From Hyphomicrobium_A sp963817485 (GTDB lineage Bacteria; Pseudomonadota; Alphaproteobacteria; Rhizobiales; Hyphomicrobiaceae): 64,000 nucleotides of DNA. The position numbers and the translations under genes were made by a program. The notes beneath the pieces were generated by a model. The model worked only from the letters and a program-made list of their open reading frames with translations. It had not been told where the DNA came from and ran no database searches. The DNA is taken from NCBI GenBank assembly GCA_963817485.1, contig CAWFOR010000026.1, forward strand, positions 124,001 to 188,000, read 5' to 3'. Below are positions 14,676-24,128 of the stretch, piece by piece. Positions within the stretch are counted from its first letter, which is position 1; each line of letters begins with the position of its first letter.

Positions 14676-15283
14676 TCCTCGGCCTCACCGGCTCGCTCGG
14701 CATGGGCAAGTCCACCGCCGCAGCGCATCTGCGCGAGCTAGGCCTGCCCGTGTTCGACGCCGACGCCGAGGTGCATCGGCTCTATGCCACGACCGCCGTT
14801 CCGCTGATCGAGGCGGCGTTTCCGGGCACGACGCGCGAGGGCAAGGTCGACCGCAATGCGCTGTCGGCCGCGCTGCTCGCGGCACCCCGGCGTTTCCCCG
14901 AGCTCGAGAAAATCGTGCATCCGCTGGTGCGCGCCTCCGAGCGCGCGTTCCTGCAGGGTGAGGCGGCAAGCGGAACCGCCATTGCCGTGCTCGAGATCCC
15001 ACTGCTGTTCGAGACGAACGCCAACGATCTGGTCGATGCGACGATCGTCGTCAGTGCACCGGCGAAGGTGCAGCGGCAGCGGCTGCTGCAGCGGGCCGAT
15101 CTGGACGAGAAGAAGATCGACAGCCTGCTTGCGCGCCAGCTGCCGGATGCCGAAAAGCGGCGCCGCGCCGATTTCGTTGTGGACACCGGCGTCAGCATCG
15201 AGGCGAGCAACGCCGCGCTCGACGCCATACTCGCGCGGCTGCGCACGTGGCGCGGGACGGCATATCAGCGTTGCTGGGCTTGA
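14669..15283 (+). CDS. coaE: Dephospho-CoA kinase
   Basis: CoaE phosphorylates dephospho-CoA in the last step of coenzyme A synthesis. The 204 residues start MLILGLTGSLGMGKST, with the P-loop at 8-16, then VFDADAEVHRLY and EIPLLFETN. It overlaps aroE by 7 bp. The gene is intact. Confidence 0.96.
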   Translation: MLILGLTGSLGMGKSTAAAHLRELGLPVFDADAEVHRLYATTAVPLIEAAFPGTTREGKVDRNALSAALLAAPRRFPELEKIVHPLVRASERAFLQGEAASGTAIAVLEIPLLFETNANDLVDATIVVSAPAKVQRQRLLQRADLDEKKIDSLLARQLPDAEKRRRADFVVDTGVSIEASNAALDAILARLRTWRGTAYQRCWA

Positions 15284-15314
15284 TACGAGGCCCCGACTCT
15301 GGAATTACGATCCC

Positions 15315-16052
15315 ATGCGCGAGATCGTGCTCGACACCGAAACCACAGGCCTCAACCCGCAGGGCGGCGACCGCCTGATCGAGATCGCCTGCGTGGAGCT
15401 TCTGAACCGCATCCCTACGGGGCGCGAGTTCCACCGCTACGTGAACCCTGAGCGCGACGTGCCGGCCGAAGCCGTCGCCGTGCACGGGCTATCGGCGGAT
15501 TTCTTGAAGGACAAACCGCTGTTCTCCGCCGTGGCCGAGGAATTCCTCGGCTTCATCGGCGACGACGGCCTCGTGATTCACAACGCCGCGTTCGACATCG
15601 GCTTCCTCAACGCCGAGCTCGCGCGCGTCTCGGGTCCCGAGCTCACCATGGAGCGCGTGACGTGCACGCTGCAGCTCGCGCGGCGGCGGCATCCGGCCGG
15701 CCCCAACAGCCTGGACGCGCTGTGCAAGCGCTACGGCATCGACAATTCCAAACGCACCAAGCACGGCGCGCTGATGGACTCGGTGCTGCTCGCCGAGGTC
15801 TACATCGAGCTCCTCGGCGTGCGCCAGGCGGCGCTTGGGCTCGCGATGGAGGGCACTGCGCCGCTCAACGGCGAGACGGGCGCGTTCCACAAGCGCAAGG
15901 CGGCGCAGCGGCCCGCGCCGTTGCCCTCGCGGTTGACGGCCGAGGCCGAGGCCGAGCATCGCGCGTTCATCGAGACGCTGGGGGTGAAGGCGCTGTGGCG
16001 CCGCTACCTCGCGTTTGCTTCGAGCGCTCTACCGCCCCCCGAGAAAGTTTGA
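15315..16052 (+). CDS. dnaQ: DNA polymerase III epsilon subunit, 3'-5' proofreading exonuclease
   Basis: DnaQ is the proofreading subunit of the replicative polymerase. The 245 residues carry exonuclease motif Exo I DTETTG (7-12), Exo II HNAAFDIGFLN and Exo III KHGALMDSVLLAEVY. The C-terminal tail that binds the alpha subunit is present. It starts 31 bp after coaE. The coaE-dnaQ-secB neighbourhood is a common alphaproteobacterial arrangement. It is convergent with secB across a palindromic repeat. Confidence 0.95.
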   Translation: MREIVLDTETTGLNPQGGDRLIEIACVELLNRIPTGREFHRYVNPERDVPAEAVAVHGLSADFLKDKPLFSAVAEEFLGFIGDDGLVIHNAAFDIGFLNAELARVSGPELTMERVTCTLQLARRRHPAGPNSLDALCKRYGIDNSKRTKHGALMDSVLLAEVYIELLGVRQAALGLAMEGTAPLNGETGAFHKRKAAQRPAPLPSRLTAEAEAEHRAFIETLGVKALWRRYLAFASSALPPPEKV

Positions 16053-16087
16053 CGCCCCGCTCGTTGCCGGCCCAACCTCAAAGCACT

Positions 16088-16227
16088 AACCCCTCACCCG
16101 CCGCGCATGCTCTCGCATTGCGCGCCGACCTCTCCCACAGGGAGAGGTAAGTATCGACGTCGTTCACCTCTCCCAGCGGGAGAGGTCGGCTGGACGCGCT
16201 GAAAGCGCGACAGCCGGGTGAGGGGTT
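16088..16227. repeat. Composite palindromic repeat, long form (copy 2)
   Basis: The outer arms AACCCCTCACCCG (16088-16100) and CGGGTGAGGGGTT (16215-16227) are perfect complements. Inside are two smaller palindromes built on CCTCTCCC/GGGAGAGG. The 140-bp unit is homologous to the one at 30256-30396. It lies between convergent dnaQ and secB. Confidence 0.85.
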
Positions 16228-16264
16228 GGACCCTCTCTGTAATGGATATGTAAGCAGCGAGCGC

Positions 16265-16768
16265 TCAGTTGGACTTGGGCGCGGCCTTGGCGGCGAGCTC
16301 CTGCTGCCGGCGGATATAGAGCGCCGCGAAATCGAACGGGTCGAGCAGCAGCGGCGGGAAGCCGCCCTCGCGCGAGATGTCGGCGACGAGGCGGCGCAGG
16401 AACGGAAACAGGATCGAAGGGCAGTTGACGAGCAGGAACGGCTCAAGCGCCTGCGCCGGGATGTTCTGGATCTTGAACAGGCCGGCGTACACGATCTCGA
16501 GCTCGTAGACGGTGCCGTGCTGGTTTGACGCCTGCGCGTTGAAGTCGATGGCGCTCTCGTAGAGGTCTTGGCCGACGCCGTGCGCGTTGACGTTGATCGA
16601 CAGATGCAGGTTGGGGTTGTCGCCCGGCTCCTTCAGCAGCTTGCCGATGTTCGGGTTCTCGAACGACAGGTCCTTCACGTACTGCCCGACGACGTTGACC
16701 TGCACCGGCGGCCCCGCCGGCTTGTCGTGCGCGCCCGATCCACCATTCTTTCCGTCGCCTTCAGTCAT
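16265..16768 (-). CDS. secB: Protein-export chaperone SecB
   Basis: SecB is a tetrameric cytosolic chaperone that holds precursor proteins unfolded and hands them to SecA. From the ATG at 16768 (MTEGDGKNGGSG) it has 167 residues with the signature QYVKDLSFENPN, the VYELEIVYAGLF strand, and CPSILFPFLRRLVADISREG. An upstream in-frame ATG would add 8 residues that look non-native. It is monocistronic between the dnaQ junction and fxsA. Confidence 0.96.
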   Translation of the reverse strand: MTEGDGKNGGSGAHDKPAGPPVQVNVVGQYVKDLSFENPNIGKLLKEPGDNPNLHLSINVNAHGVGQDLYESAIDFNAQASNQHGTVYELEIVYAGLFKIQNIPAQALEPFLLVNCPSILFPFLRRLVADISREGGFPPLLLDPFDFAALYIRRQQELAAKAAPKSN

Positions 16769-16866
16769 GGTTTTCTTTGCTCTTCTTTCCACTTGAACTC
16801 GGTGGTGCCGAGCGGTGGGCTACCACGCCGATGGGAACGGCGGCAATGTGAAACGACAGGCCGGGC

Positions 16867-17346
16867 TCAACGATCGCCGTGCCCATCGCCCGGATCGGGG
16901 TCGCGGCGCTCGTAGGTCCCGTCGATCACGGTCGGCTGGCGCGGCTCAACGCGGCGGTCGCGCCCGGAGACAAGGGGATGATCGTAGAGCTCCGGCACCA
17001 CGCGGCGGATGCACCAGCGCCGCACCGGGGGCACGAGCAGCAGAAGCCCGATCACGTCGGTGATTAGACCCGGAATAATCAGCAACAGCCCGGCCATGAT
17101 GATGACGTAGCTGTCGAGCATCGGCGCGATCGGGATGCGGCCCTCGCGCATGACCTCGAAGGCGCGGGAGGCCGCGGAAAGGCCCTGCTCGCGGATGACG
17201 CTCGCGCCTAGGACCGCGGCCGCGATGAGCAAAAGCATCGTCGGCCAGAAGCCGATCGCCTGCCCGACCTTGATGAGAACGGCGATCTCGATCAGCGGAA
17301 AGGCGACGAAGAGGAGCACAAAAGCCCCGCGCAGGTAGGACAGCAT
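16867..17346 (-). CDS. fxsA: FxsA family membrane protein
   Basis: A 159-residue inner-membrane protein of the FxsA family, named after the E. coli protein that lessens phage T7 exclusion by F; its normal cellular role is unclear. The sequence shows hydrophobic helices from residue 8, then VGQAIGFWPTMLLLIAAAVL, the IREQGL turn and the IIPGLITDVIGLLLLVPP segment that defines the family. I chose the ATG at 17346 (MLSYLRGAFVLLFVAFP). It is divergent from the Tim44-like gene. Confidence 0.88.
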   Translation of the reverse strand: MLSYLRGAFVLLFVAFPLIEIAVLIKVGQAIGFWPTMLLLIAAAVLGASVIREQGLSAASRAFEVMREGRIPIAPMLDSYVIIMAGLLLIIPGLITDVIGLLLLVPPVRRWCIRRVVPELYDHPLVSGRDRRVEPRQPTVIDGTYERRDPDPGDGHGDR

Positions 17347-17608
17347 GGGCGACCTCTTCGAGTTCTGCCGCGTTTCAAATCTGAACGGATGCCAGCGGCG
17401 GCTGTGCAATGTGGTTGGCTTTGACGCGTTTGTGCCTTACTTTGCAGGGAGCTATCGTCGTTAAGAATCCGTGCTGGCGGATCGGATCCATTGGCCCATC
17501 TGTCAAGTTTGCTGCGAACTTCGGCAGCAGGGTTGGGCCGCGCGTTGCGCGCGATCATATATAGCTTTCGTATCCAGTCACGCCGTTGATGGCCAGGAAG
17601 GCACCGCA

Positions 17609-18361
17609 ATGGAGAAGATCGACCTTTTGACCCTCGTCTTGCTCATCGTTGCGGTGGTCGTGATCCTGAAGCTGAGGAGCGTGCTCGGCCGGCGCACGGG
17701 CGACGAGGAGGCGCGGCTTGAGCGCTACCGCGCCGAGCGGCGCCAGCAGAGTGCACCCGCCACGCCGCCGCCGGCAGCCGACAATAACGTCATCACGGTT
17801 CCGCGCCGCGAGCAGCCGGCACCGGCCCCCGTAGCCGAGGCCGCCGTCGCGCCCGATGCGGAGACCCGTATCAAGGACTATCCCGGCCTCAAAGAGGACG
17901 TGCGCCGCGGCCTGCTCGACATCGTCAAGGTGGACCCGGGCTTCGACACCGATGCCTTTATCCGCGGCGCGCGCCAGGCTTATGAGATGATCGTGACGGC
18001 TTTCGCCGAAGGCAACCGCAAGATCCTGAAGGGTCTTCTCGACACCGATGCCTATCGCGACTTCGACAACGCCATCACCGAGCGTGAGACGCGCGGCGAG
18101 CAGGTCGACCAGAGCTTCGTCGGCATCAGCAAGGCCGATATCCTCGAGTCCGGCCTGAAGGACGGCAAGGCCCACGTTGCCGTGCGCTTCGTGAGCCAGC
18201 TCATCTCGGCGACGCGCGACAAGGCCGGCGCCGTGCTCTCCGGCGATCCGCAGAAGGTCAAGGAAGTGACCGACATCTGGACGTTCCAGCGCGACGTCTC
18301 GACGCCGAAGGCGCGCGAGAACCCGAACTGGAAGTTGATCGCCACGCAAGCGCCGGCCTAG
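17609..18361 (+). CDS. Tim44/TimA domain-containing membrane-anchored protein
   Basis: A 250-residue protein with one N-terminal membrane anchor (MEKIDLLTLVLLIVAVVVIL), a Pro/Ala-rich linker and a C-terminal Tim44-like (TIM44-associated, mitochondrial import-related) domain from about residue 100, recognisable by DPGFDTDAFIRGARQAYEMI and the late DIWTFQRDV. The bacterial role is poorly known, with envelope quality control the usual suggestion. It is divergent from fxsA and lies upstream of mltA and smr, the common alphaproteobacterial order secB-fxsA-tim44-mltA-smr. Confidence 0.9.
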   Translation: MEKIDLLTLVLLIVAVVVILKLRSVLGRRTGDEEARLERYRAERRQQSAPATPPPAADNNVITVPRREQPAPAPVAEAAVAPDAETRIKDYPGLKEDVRRGLLDIVKVDPGFDTDAFIRGARQAYEMIVTAFAEGNRKILKGLLDTDAYRDFDNAITERETRGEQVDQSFVGISKADILESGLKDGKAHVAVRFVSQLISATRDKAGAVLSGDPQKVKEVTDIWTFQRDVSTPKARENPNWKLIATQAPA

Positions 18362-18391
18362 CAGGCCGGTCGCGACTGCCGGGGGGCAGGG

Positions 18392-19871
18392 ATGCGAGGG
18401 AAACGGCACATGATGCTGACAGGGGGGAAAGGTAAGCGCACCGCAACGTCGGCGGTGAGGGCGATCGCAATGGCGGGTGCATTGACCGTCGCCTTGGCGG
18501 TTGCCGGGCTGTCAGGCGTCGTGACACAGTCGCGCGCCGAGCCGATCATCACCACGCAGTCCATCACGCCGCCGGGACGCCCCCGGCACGCCGGCGCCGC
18601 AAGCCACGACGAAGTCGCCCGTCAAACCGCCCGCAAAATCCCTGACCAAGCCCCCTATGGCCAAGCCCACGAGCCCGCCGCCGACGCCATCGAAGCCAGT
18701 CACGCCGCAACTCGCCGCGCCGAAGCCGGCGGCGCCGCAACCCGTAACGCTGCAGGCCGCCGCCTTCGCCGATCTGCCGGGCTGGCAGGCGGACGACCAC
18801 CTCGCCGCGCTGAAGACGTTCGTCAAATCCTGCGACAAGGTCATCAAGGGCATCCCCGGCGCGCCGGACGATGCGGCATCGGTCGCGCTCGCCGATGCCT
18901 GCCGTGCGGCAATCGCGATCAAATCGCCGACCAAGGCCTCCGCGAAAGCGTTCTTCGAATCCCGCTTCGTGCCGAACCGCGTGATCCACAAGGAGAGCTG
19001 CGGTCTGCTGACCGGCTACTACGAGCCGGTGCTCGAAGGCTCGCGCACACGCGCCGGGCCCTACCAGACGCCAATCTACCGGCGCCCGCCCGATCTCCTC
19101 AACGTCGTCGCCGAGACGCAGCGCGCGGTGAAGAGCGACAGCCTCACGCATGTACGCAAGACCGACACCGGCACCCAGCCCTACTTCACGCGCGCGGAGA
19201 TCGAGCAGGGAGCGCTCGCCAACAAGGGGCTCGAGCTTCTCTACCTCGCCGATCCCGTCGACGTGTTCTTCATGCACATCCAGGGCTCGGCCCGCATCCA
19301 TCTCACCGACGGGACGACGACGCGCATCAACTACGACGGCAAGAACGGCCACCCCTATACGTCGATCGGGCGCTATCTCGTGGAGAAGGGCCTGCTCGAC
19401 GCCAACAAGGTATCGATGCAGAAGCTCTGCAAATGGCTGCGCGACGATCCCGAGCGCGGCAAGCAGGTGATGTGGCAGAACGCATCCTTCATCTTCTTCC
19501 GCGAGCTCAAGGACGTCGAGGCAGACGCAGGTCCGATGGGTGCGCTGTCGGTGTCGCTGACGCCGGGGCGCAGCCTCGCCGTCGATCCCACGTATGCCCC
19601 GCTCGGCTCGCCCGTCTACGTGAGCGCGCCGACCTTACCGCCCATCAGCGGCAAAAAGGGCGATGGCTTCAATCGGCTGATGGTCGCGCAGGACGTCGGC
19701 TCGGCCATCAAGGGGCCGGAGCGCGGCGACATCTATTTCGGCTCCGGCGAGAAGGCCGGTAAGATCGCCGGCGTGACCAAGCATCCGGGCAATTTCTTCG
19801 TGCTCGTTCCCGTGTCCGTGCAAGATCATCCAGCCCTGCCATGGCAGACGACCGACAAGACCGGCCGCTGA
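18392..19871 (+). CDS. mltA: Membrane-bound lytic murein transglycosylase A (MltA family), frame broken once
   Basis: MltA cleaves peptidoglycan with formation of 1,6-anhydro-muramic acid. The catalytic body runs in one frame with the MltA-domain signatures LLTGYYEPVLEGSRT, VFFMHIQGSARI and RSLAVDPTYAPLGSP (3D domain). Its natural N-terminus, MRGKRHMMLTGGKGKRTATS followed by a hydrophobic signal peptide ending near QSRA, is one base out of frame. Dropping a base in the G/C run near 18575 joins them through a Pro/Lys-rich linker, giving about 492 residues. No lipobox Cys was seen, so it may be periplasmic rather than a lipoprotein. The internal ATG at 18657 is unlikely to be the true start. 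Confidence 0.88.
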
Positions 19872-20509
19872 AGAAGCCGGGCAAGCGCGGAGCAGGCCAG
19901 CTTTCGGCTGAGGAGCGTGCGCTTTGGGAGCACGCCGCGCGGACATTGAAGCCGATCAAGCGAAAGGGCCGCGTGCACGCCGCGCAGGAGACGGATGCGC
20001 CTACCGCTCCGCCACGCCCGCACGCGCACGAAAAGGCCGAGAAGGCTCCTGTGCATCGCCCGAGCGCGGCGCCTCCCCGCGTGGCGGCTAGAGCCGCACC
20101 GCTGGCGCCCCCGCCCGCGGCTCCGCCACTGTCCGACCTCGACCGCCGCAAGGCGCGCAAGATCGGCACGGGCAAGGTCGAGATCGACGGGCGCATCGAC
20201 CTGCATGGCATGCGCCAGGCCGAGGCGCACGCGGCGCTGCGGCGGTTTTTAACGCGCGCTTACGCCGAAGGGCGGCGCTGGCTGCTCGTCATCACCGGCA
20301 AGGGCGCGCCGCTACGCCGGGGCGAGGACGACGAAGGGCTCGTCGGCGTGCGCGATCACGAGCGCGGGGTGTTGAAGCGCAATGTACCGCGCTGGCTTGC
20401 CGAGCCGGAGCTGCGGTCTATCGTCGTGGGGTTCACCACGGCCGCGATCCGGCATGGCGGCGAGGGCGCGCTCTACGTGCAGCTGCGCCGCCGCGACCGG
20501 CCTGAGTGA
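19841..20509 (+). CDS. Smr domain endonuclease-like protein
   Basis: A 222-residue protein with a disordered basic/Pro-rich N-terminal half and a C-terminal Smr domain (about 115-220). The DGRIDLHGMRQAEAH segment and the HGGEGALYVQLRR ending are the family signatures. Smr domains are nicking or RNA endonuclease-like, and the YdaL/Smr group is implicated in mRNA or DNA processing. The start overlaps the mltA end by 31 bp, so the two are coupled. Confidence 0.9.
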   Translation: MADDRQDRPLKKPGKRGAGQLSAEERALWEHAARTLKPIKRKGRVHAAQETDAPTAPPRPHAHEKAEKAPVHRPSAAPPRVAARAAPLAPPPAAPPLSDLDRRKARKIGTGKVEIDGRIDLHGMRQAEAHAALRRFLTRAYAEGRRWLLVITGKGAPLRRGEDDEGLVGVRDHERGVLKRNVPRWLAEPELRSIVVGFTTAAIRHGGEGALYVQLRRRDRPE

Positions 20510-20547
20510 GCGGTCTGCCTCACCCGCTCACCACGCGGCGCGAGCGC

Positions 20548-21060
20548 CTAAGGGCAGGCGGCGGCCATCTTGTCGAGCGCTTGAGCAAGGCCCGACAGCG
20601 AGTAGGTGTCGGTCGTGCCGGTGCCCTTGACGGAAACGCCCCGCACCACCGCGCTCGAGCCCTTCTTCATCGACTCGATCAGCTTCAATTCCTCGGTCGG
20701 GTCGTTGACGAAACCGCGGTCGCCCTTGCCGAACAGCTTGAAGGTGTCGGAGCCGATGGTCACCGTCATGTCCTTGTCGGCCTTCACCGGATAGCCGGCC
20801 TTGATGCTCGGCTCGAGCTTGATGCCGTCCTTGGGCCAGGCGGAGATGTAGAAATAGATCGGGCCGCGGTTGGCGCCGATCGGCTCGACCGCCTGCGGCT
20901 GCGCGGCGACGAAGCAGACCTGCTTAGGGTCCGCGGTGTCGGCATAGAGGCTCCAGGTGCCCTGATGCTCAACGAGGCTGACGGTCTGCGCGCTCGCCCC
21001 CGATGCCAACAACAGGCTCGACGCGATCGCCGTGGCGGCGATGCTGCGGATGGTGCTCAT
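20548..21060 (-). CDS. Invasion associated locus B (IalB)-like periplasmic protein
   Basis: A 170-residue exported protein. The ATG at 21060 gives a Sec signal peptide (MSTIRSIAATAIASSLLLAS, cleaved near GASA). The body has the IalB-family pattern, a TWSLYADTADPKQVCFVAAQ opening followed by beta-rich repeats and a late Cys. In Bartonella IalB contributes to host-cell invasion; in free-living Hyphomicrobiales the role is unknown. It is convergent with smr. Confidence 0.82.
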   Translation of the reverse strand: MSTIRSIAATAIASSLLLASGASAQTVSLVEHQGTWSLYADTADPKQVCFVAAQPQAVEPIGANRGPIYFYISAWPKDGIKLEPSIKAGYPVKADKDMTVTIGSDTFKLFGKGDRGFVNDPTEELKLIESMKKGSSAVVRGVSVKGTGTTDTYSLSGLAQALDKMAAACP

Positions 21061-21123
21061 GCGGCCTCCCTCCCCTAAGAAAGGCATTGATCGGGGAAGA
21101 ATAGGCCGGGCGCCCGGCCGCTG

Positions 21124-21681
21124 TCACCCGCCGCGGCCGGACTTACCACCGGTTAGTGGGTGCTTGGGGCCGCCCTCGCGCAGCGGCCGGTCGGCGAAGC
21201 GCGCGAGGCTTTTTACGCGGTCGTACATGACGATAGCTCCGGCCATCGCCACATTCACGCAGAAGCTCGTGGGGATGCGGACGACGTAGGCGCACCTCCC
21301 CGTGAGCTCCTCCGACAGCGATCCCTGCTCCGGCCCGAGGATATAGGCCGCGCGCAGCGGGTGGCGAAAGCTCGGCAGGTCGATCGCATCCTGGGTGAGC
21401 TCCACGCCGACGAGCTTGCACCCCTGCGGAAGCGCCATCTCCGCGGCCGATGCCCAGTTGTAGTGCGGGATGTGCCACTGGCCCTTGGAGGTGTCGGCGC
21501 GCGCTTCCAGCGCCTGGTAGGTCGCGCCCACGGTGAAGGTGAAGCTCGCCCCGAAGGCGTGCGCCGAGCGCATGAGGTTGCCGAGGTTCAGCGCCTTCGA
21601 CATGCGCTCCGCGCCGATGGCGAAGTAGCCTTTCGGGCTGGGTGGCCAGTGGGCGGGAGGAGCTGCGGGCGTCTGCGGCAT
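21124..21681 (-). CDS. SpoU (TrmH) family RNA ribose methyltransferase
   Basis: A 185-residue SPOUT-class 2'-O-ribose methyltransferase acting on tRNA or rRNA. The three SpoU motifs are visible: NLGNLMRSAHAFGA (motif 1), AAYILGPEQGSLSEEL (motif 2) and RIPTSFCVNVAMAGAIVMYD (motif 3, knot). The specific nucleotide cannot be assigned. I chose the ATG at 21681 (MPQTPAAPPAHW). Upstream readings run into the divergent oxidoreductase. Confidence 0.87.
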   Translation of the reverse strand: MPQTPAAPPAHWPPSPKGYFAIGAERMSKALNLGNLMRSAHAFGASFTFTVGATYQALEARADTSKGQWHIPHYNWASAAEMALPQGCKLVGVELTQDAIDLPSFRHPLRAAYILGPEQGSLSEELTGRCAYVVRIPTSFCVNVAMAGAIVMYDRVKSLARFADRPLREGGPKHPLTGGKSGRGG

Positions 21682-21784
21682 TCGATGGGACCTTGAGGAG
21701 TTTCGACGCCTCGGTCCTTGCCCGGAGCGGCGGCGCATGGTGGAAGGGCAGCCGGTTGCCCCGCCGCACGCCCGGAGGTTTCAC

Positions 21785-22759
21785 ATGAAGGCCGCGCTTT
21801 GCAAGACCCTCGACGGGCCGGCGGGCATCGTGATCGAGGACATCGCCCCGCCCAAGGCCGGCCCTGGGCAGGCGGTGATCGCGGTCAAGGCGGCGGCCCT
21901 CAACTTCTTCGACACCCTCATCACGCGCGGCAAGTACCAGGTGAAGCCGGAGCTGCCGTTCTCGCCTTCGGGCGAGGTCGCGGGCGTGGTGGAGAGCCTT
22001 GGGCTCGGTGTCGAGGGCTTCGCCGTCGGTGACCGGGTGCTGGCGTGCGTCGGCTACGGCGGCGCGCGCGAGAAGGTCGCGGTCGCGGCGGATGCGCTGG
22101 TGCGGATTCCCGGCGGCGTGAGCGACGAGATCGCGGCGGGGCTCAGCGTGACCTACGGCACCGCGATCCACGGGCTCAAGGACCGCGCGCAACTCAAGCC
22201 CGGCGAGACCGTCGCCGTGCTCGGCGCCGCGGGCGGAGCCGGGCTTGCCGCCGTCGAGATCGCCAAGCTGATGGGCGCGCGCGTGATCGCGGTCGCGTCC
22301 TCGGAGGAGAAGCTCGCCGTCACCAGAGCGCACGGCGCCGACGAGGCCGTGAACTACGGCGCGGACGACCTCAAGGCGGGCTTGCGCGCGCTGACCGGCG
22401 AGGCCGGCGTCGATGTCGTCTACGATTGCGTGGGCGGGCCGTCCTCGGAGGCGGCGCTGCGCGCGCTTGGCTGGCAGGGGCGGCTCCTTGTCGTCGGCTT
22501 TGCGTCGGGCGAGATCCCGAAGATCCCGCTGAACCTGTTGCTGCTCAAGGGCGTGGCGGCGATCGGCGTGTTCTGGGGCGAAGCCGTGAAGCGCGATCCC
22601 GACGGGCACCGCCGCAACATGGAGGACGTCCTGCGCTGGGTCGCGGAGGGCAAGTTGCACCCGCGCATCCACGCGACGTTTCCGCTCGAGCGCACGGCGG
22701 ACGCCATCGCCGTGCTCGACCGGCGCGAGGCCGTCGGCAAGGTCGTGCTGACGATTTGA
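21785..22759 (+). CDS. NADPH:quinone oxidoreductase (zinc-less MDR family)
   Basis: A 324-residue medium-chain dehydrogenase/reductase of the zeta-crystallin/QOR type that reduces quinones or enones with NADPH. It starts MKAALCKTLDGPAG at 21785. The cofactor motif is AVLGAAGGAGLAAVEIAK, and structural zinc cysteines are absent, as in QOR. The late FWGEAVKRDPD stretch is typical of alphaproteobacterial members. The gene is intact. Confidence 0.9.
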   Translation: MKAALCKTLDGPAGIVIEDIAPPKAGPGQAVIAVKAAALNFFDTLITRGKYQVKPELPFSPSGEVAGVVESLGLGVEGFAVGDRVLACVGYGGAREKVAVAADALVRIPGGVSDEIAAGLSVTYGTAIHGLKDRAQLKPGETVAVLGAAGGAGLAAVEIAKLMGARVIAVASSEEKLAVTRAHGADEAVNYGADDLKAGLRALTGEAGVDVVYDCVGGPSSEAALRALGWQGRLLVVGFASGEIPKIPLNLLLLKGVAAIGVFWGEAVKRDPDGHRRNMEDVLRWVAEGKLHPRIHATFPLERTADAIAVLDRREAVGKVVLTI

Positions 22760-22859
22760 CGGGATTTTGACACGCTTCTTCAGGATTTCTTTGCCACCTG
22801 CCGCGATGCTCTGAGCCTTCCAGTCGGGACCGTCTCGGCCGGGGGCGGGTCGAGTGCCT

Positions 22860-23609
22860 ATGCGCGGCGTCAAGCTTCTCATCGCAGGAACGGTGCTGTT
22901 GGGCGCGCTTGTCGCCGCGGCCCAGCCGTCGTTCGCGGAGGGGTTCTTGCGCCGCCTGTTTGGCGGCTTCGTCGCCCGCATGCCTGAGTACCGCTTCAAC
23001 TTCGGCCGCATGGGGCCGCCTCCGCCCGGCTACGGCGGCGACAGCCCGTATGACAACGGCGGCTATGAGGAGGACTACGGCACCTACCGGACGCTGTGCG
23101 TGCGCCTCTGCGACGGGTTCTATTTCCCCATCAGCGACGGCGTGCGCCGCGAGCGGCTCTACAGCGACAGTCACCAGTGCTCGCAGCGCTGCGACGGCGA
23201 GGCGCGGCTGTTCTACTATCCGACCACCGGCGGCAGCCCCGAGACGATGATCGATCTCGCCGGCCACCGCTACGCCGACCTGCCGAACGCGTTCCGGTAC
23301 CGCAAGGCGCTCGTCAACGGCTGCACGTGCAAGCCGGCGCCGTGGTCGCAGGAGTCGGCAGCGCGGCACGAGCGCTACGCGGCCGAGGCGGCGCAGCATG
23401 GAGCGGAAAGCACGCCGACCGACGGCTGGCGCTCGACCGCGCAGGCCCAGGCCTCGCGTGGCAGGCCTCGCGCGGGCCAAGCCCTTACGACAGCGAGCCT
23501 TCGCGCACCTATGGGCGCGGGCCGCAGTCGCCGTGGGATCGTCCCCAAGATCGGGCGGGGCGGCGACGGGCGCGAGCCGCGCCCCTCCTACGGCTGGGAC
23601 CACGACTGA
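22860..23609 (+). CDS. DUF2865 secreted protein
   Basis: A 249-residue exported protein typical of Hyphomicrobiales, function unknown. It has a signal peptide (MRGVKLLIAGTVLLGALVAA, cleaved near SFA). The DUF2865 core TLCVRLCDGFYFPISDGVRR is followed by several Cys (CSQRCDGEARLF, NGCTCKP). The start could also be a GTG 6 bp upstream. In the low-complexity tail a neighbouring frame reads plausibly (SRGPSPYDSEPSRTYGRG) around 23460-23540, so there may be compensating frame errors; the ending GREPRPSYGWDHD seems genuine. Confidence 0.83.
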   Translation: MRGVKLLIAGTVLLGALVAAAQPSFAEGFLRRLFGGFVARMPEYRFNFGRMGPPPPGYGGDSPYDNGGYEEDYGTYRTLCVRLCDGFYFPISDGVRRERLYSDSHQCSQRCDGEARLFYYPTTGGSPETMIDLAGHRYADLPNAFRYRKALVNGCTCKPAPWSQESAARHERYAAEAAQHGAESTPTDGWRSTAQAQASRGRPRAGQALTTASLRAPMGAGRSRRGIVPKIGRGGDGREPRPSYGWDHD

Positions 23610-23615
23610 GGCGGC

Positions 23616-24125
23616 CTAGAGATGCTGGCGAATGACCTTCATCGGCACAAATAGGGTTTCCGCCTCGCCGCCGAACCGACTGAAACCGTGCTGCAGATAG
23701 AAATTCGACGTTCGCGCGTCGAGCGCATGCACGAGGAGCGCCCGGGCGCCGATAATCTTTGAAGCCTGCAGCGCACGGCGCATGGCATCGCTCAAGAGGT
23801 CCTGGCCAAGACCTTGCCCCTGCTCGGACTTGTCGACCCCAAGCACTGCGAGGATGATAACGGGTATCGGATCGGGGCTATTGCGCCTGAGTGCACCCGG
23901 CGCTTCGCTTCGCGCAACGCCGCCGGCGGCGAGGGCGTAGAAGGCAACGACCTTCCTCGCGCCGCGGCACACTACGTAAACTCGCGCAGTGTCAGCTTCA
24001 ATAGCGTCGCGCGCTCTGGCTCGGAGCCACCCGGTTATGGGTTCGCGCCCGCAATCGAAGGTGCTGAGATCGTGCCGGGACCCAAGAGCAACGGGCTTGG
24101 CGAGCCGCCCGACGTCCTTCGACAT
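23616..24125 (-). CDS. GNAT-family toxin of a type II toxin-antitoxin system (TacT-like)
   Basis: A 169-residue GNAT acetyltransferase. Toxins of this group acetylate the amino group of charged tRNAs and stop translation. The acetyl-CoA loop appears as QGQGLGQDLL, preceded by VIILAVLGVDKSEQ, and the C-terminus carries the usual NFYLQHGFSRF with a reactive Tyr. It begins 3 bp after the antitoxin stop, so the pair is a tight operon. The size and the DUF1778 partner fit the TacAT/AtaRT class better than an ordinary GNAT. The target amino acid cannot be told. Confidence 0.9.
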   Translation of the reverse strand: MSKDVGRLAKPVALGSRHDLSTFDCGREPITGWLRARARDAIEADTARVYVVCRGARKVVAFYALAAGGVARSEAPGALRRNSPDPIPVIILAVLGVDKSEQGQGLGQDLLSDAMRRALQASKIIGARALLVHALDARTSNFYLQHGFSRFGGEAETLFVPMKVIRQHL

Positions 24126-24128
24126 TGG

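Noticed and set aside
18657..19871. MltA starting at the internal ATG 18657
   Set aside because: This start would give a protein without signal peptide, while a good signal peptide lies upstream one base out of frame, in line with the window-wide one-base insertions.
21143..23011. 622-codon minus-strand open frame
   Set aside because: It runs antisense through the quinone oxidoreductase and DUF2865 genes, then out of frame into the SpoU gene; no family signature is present.
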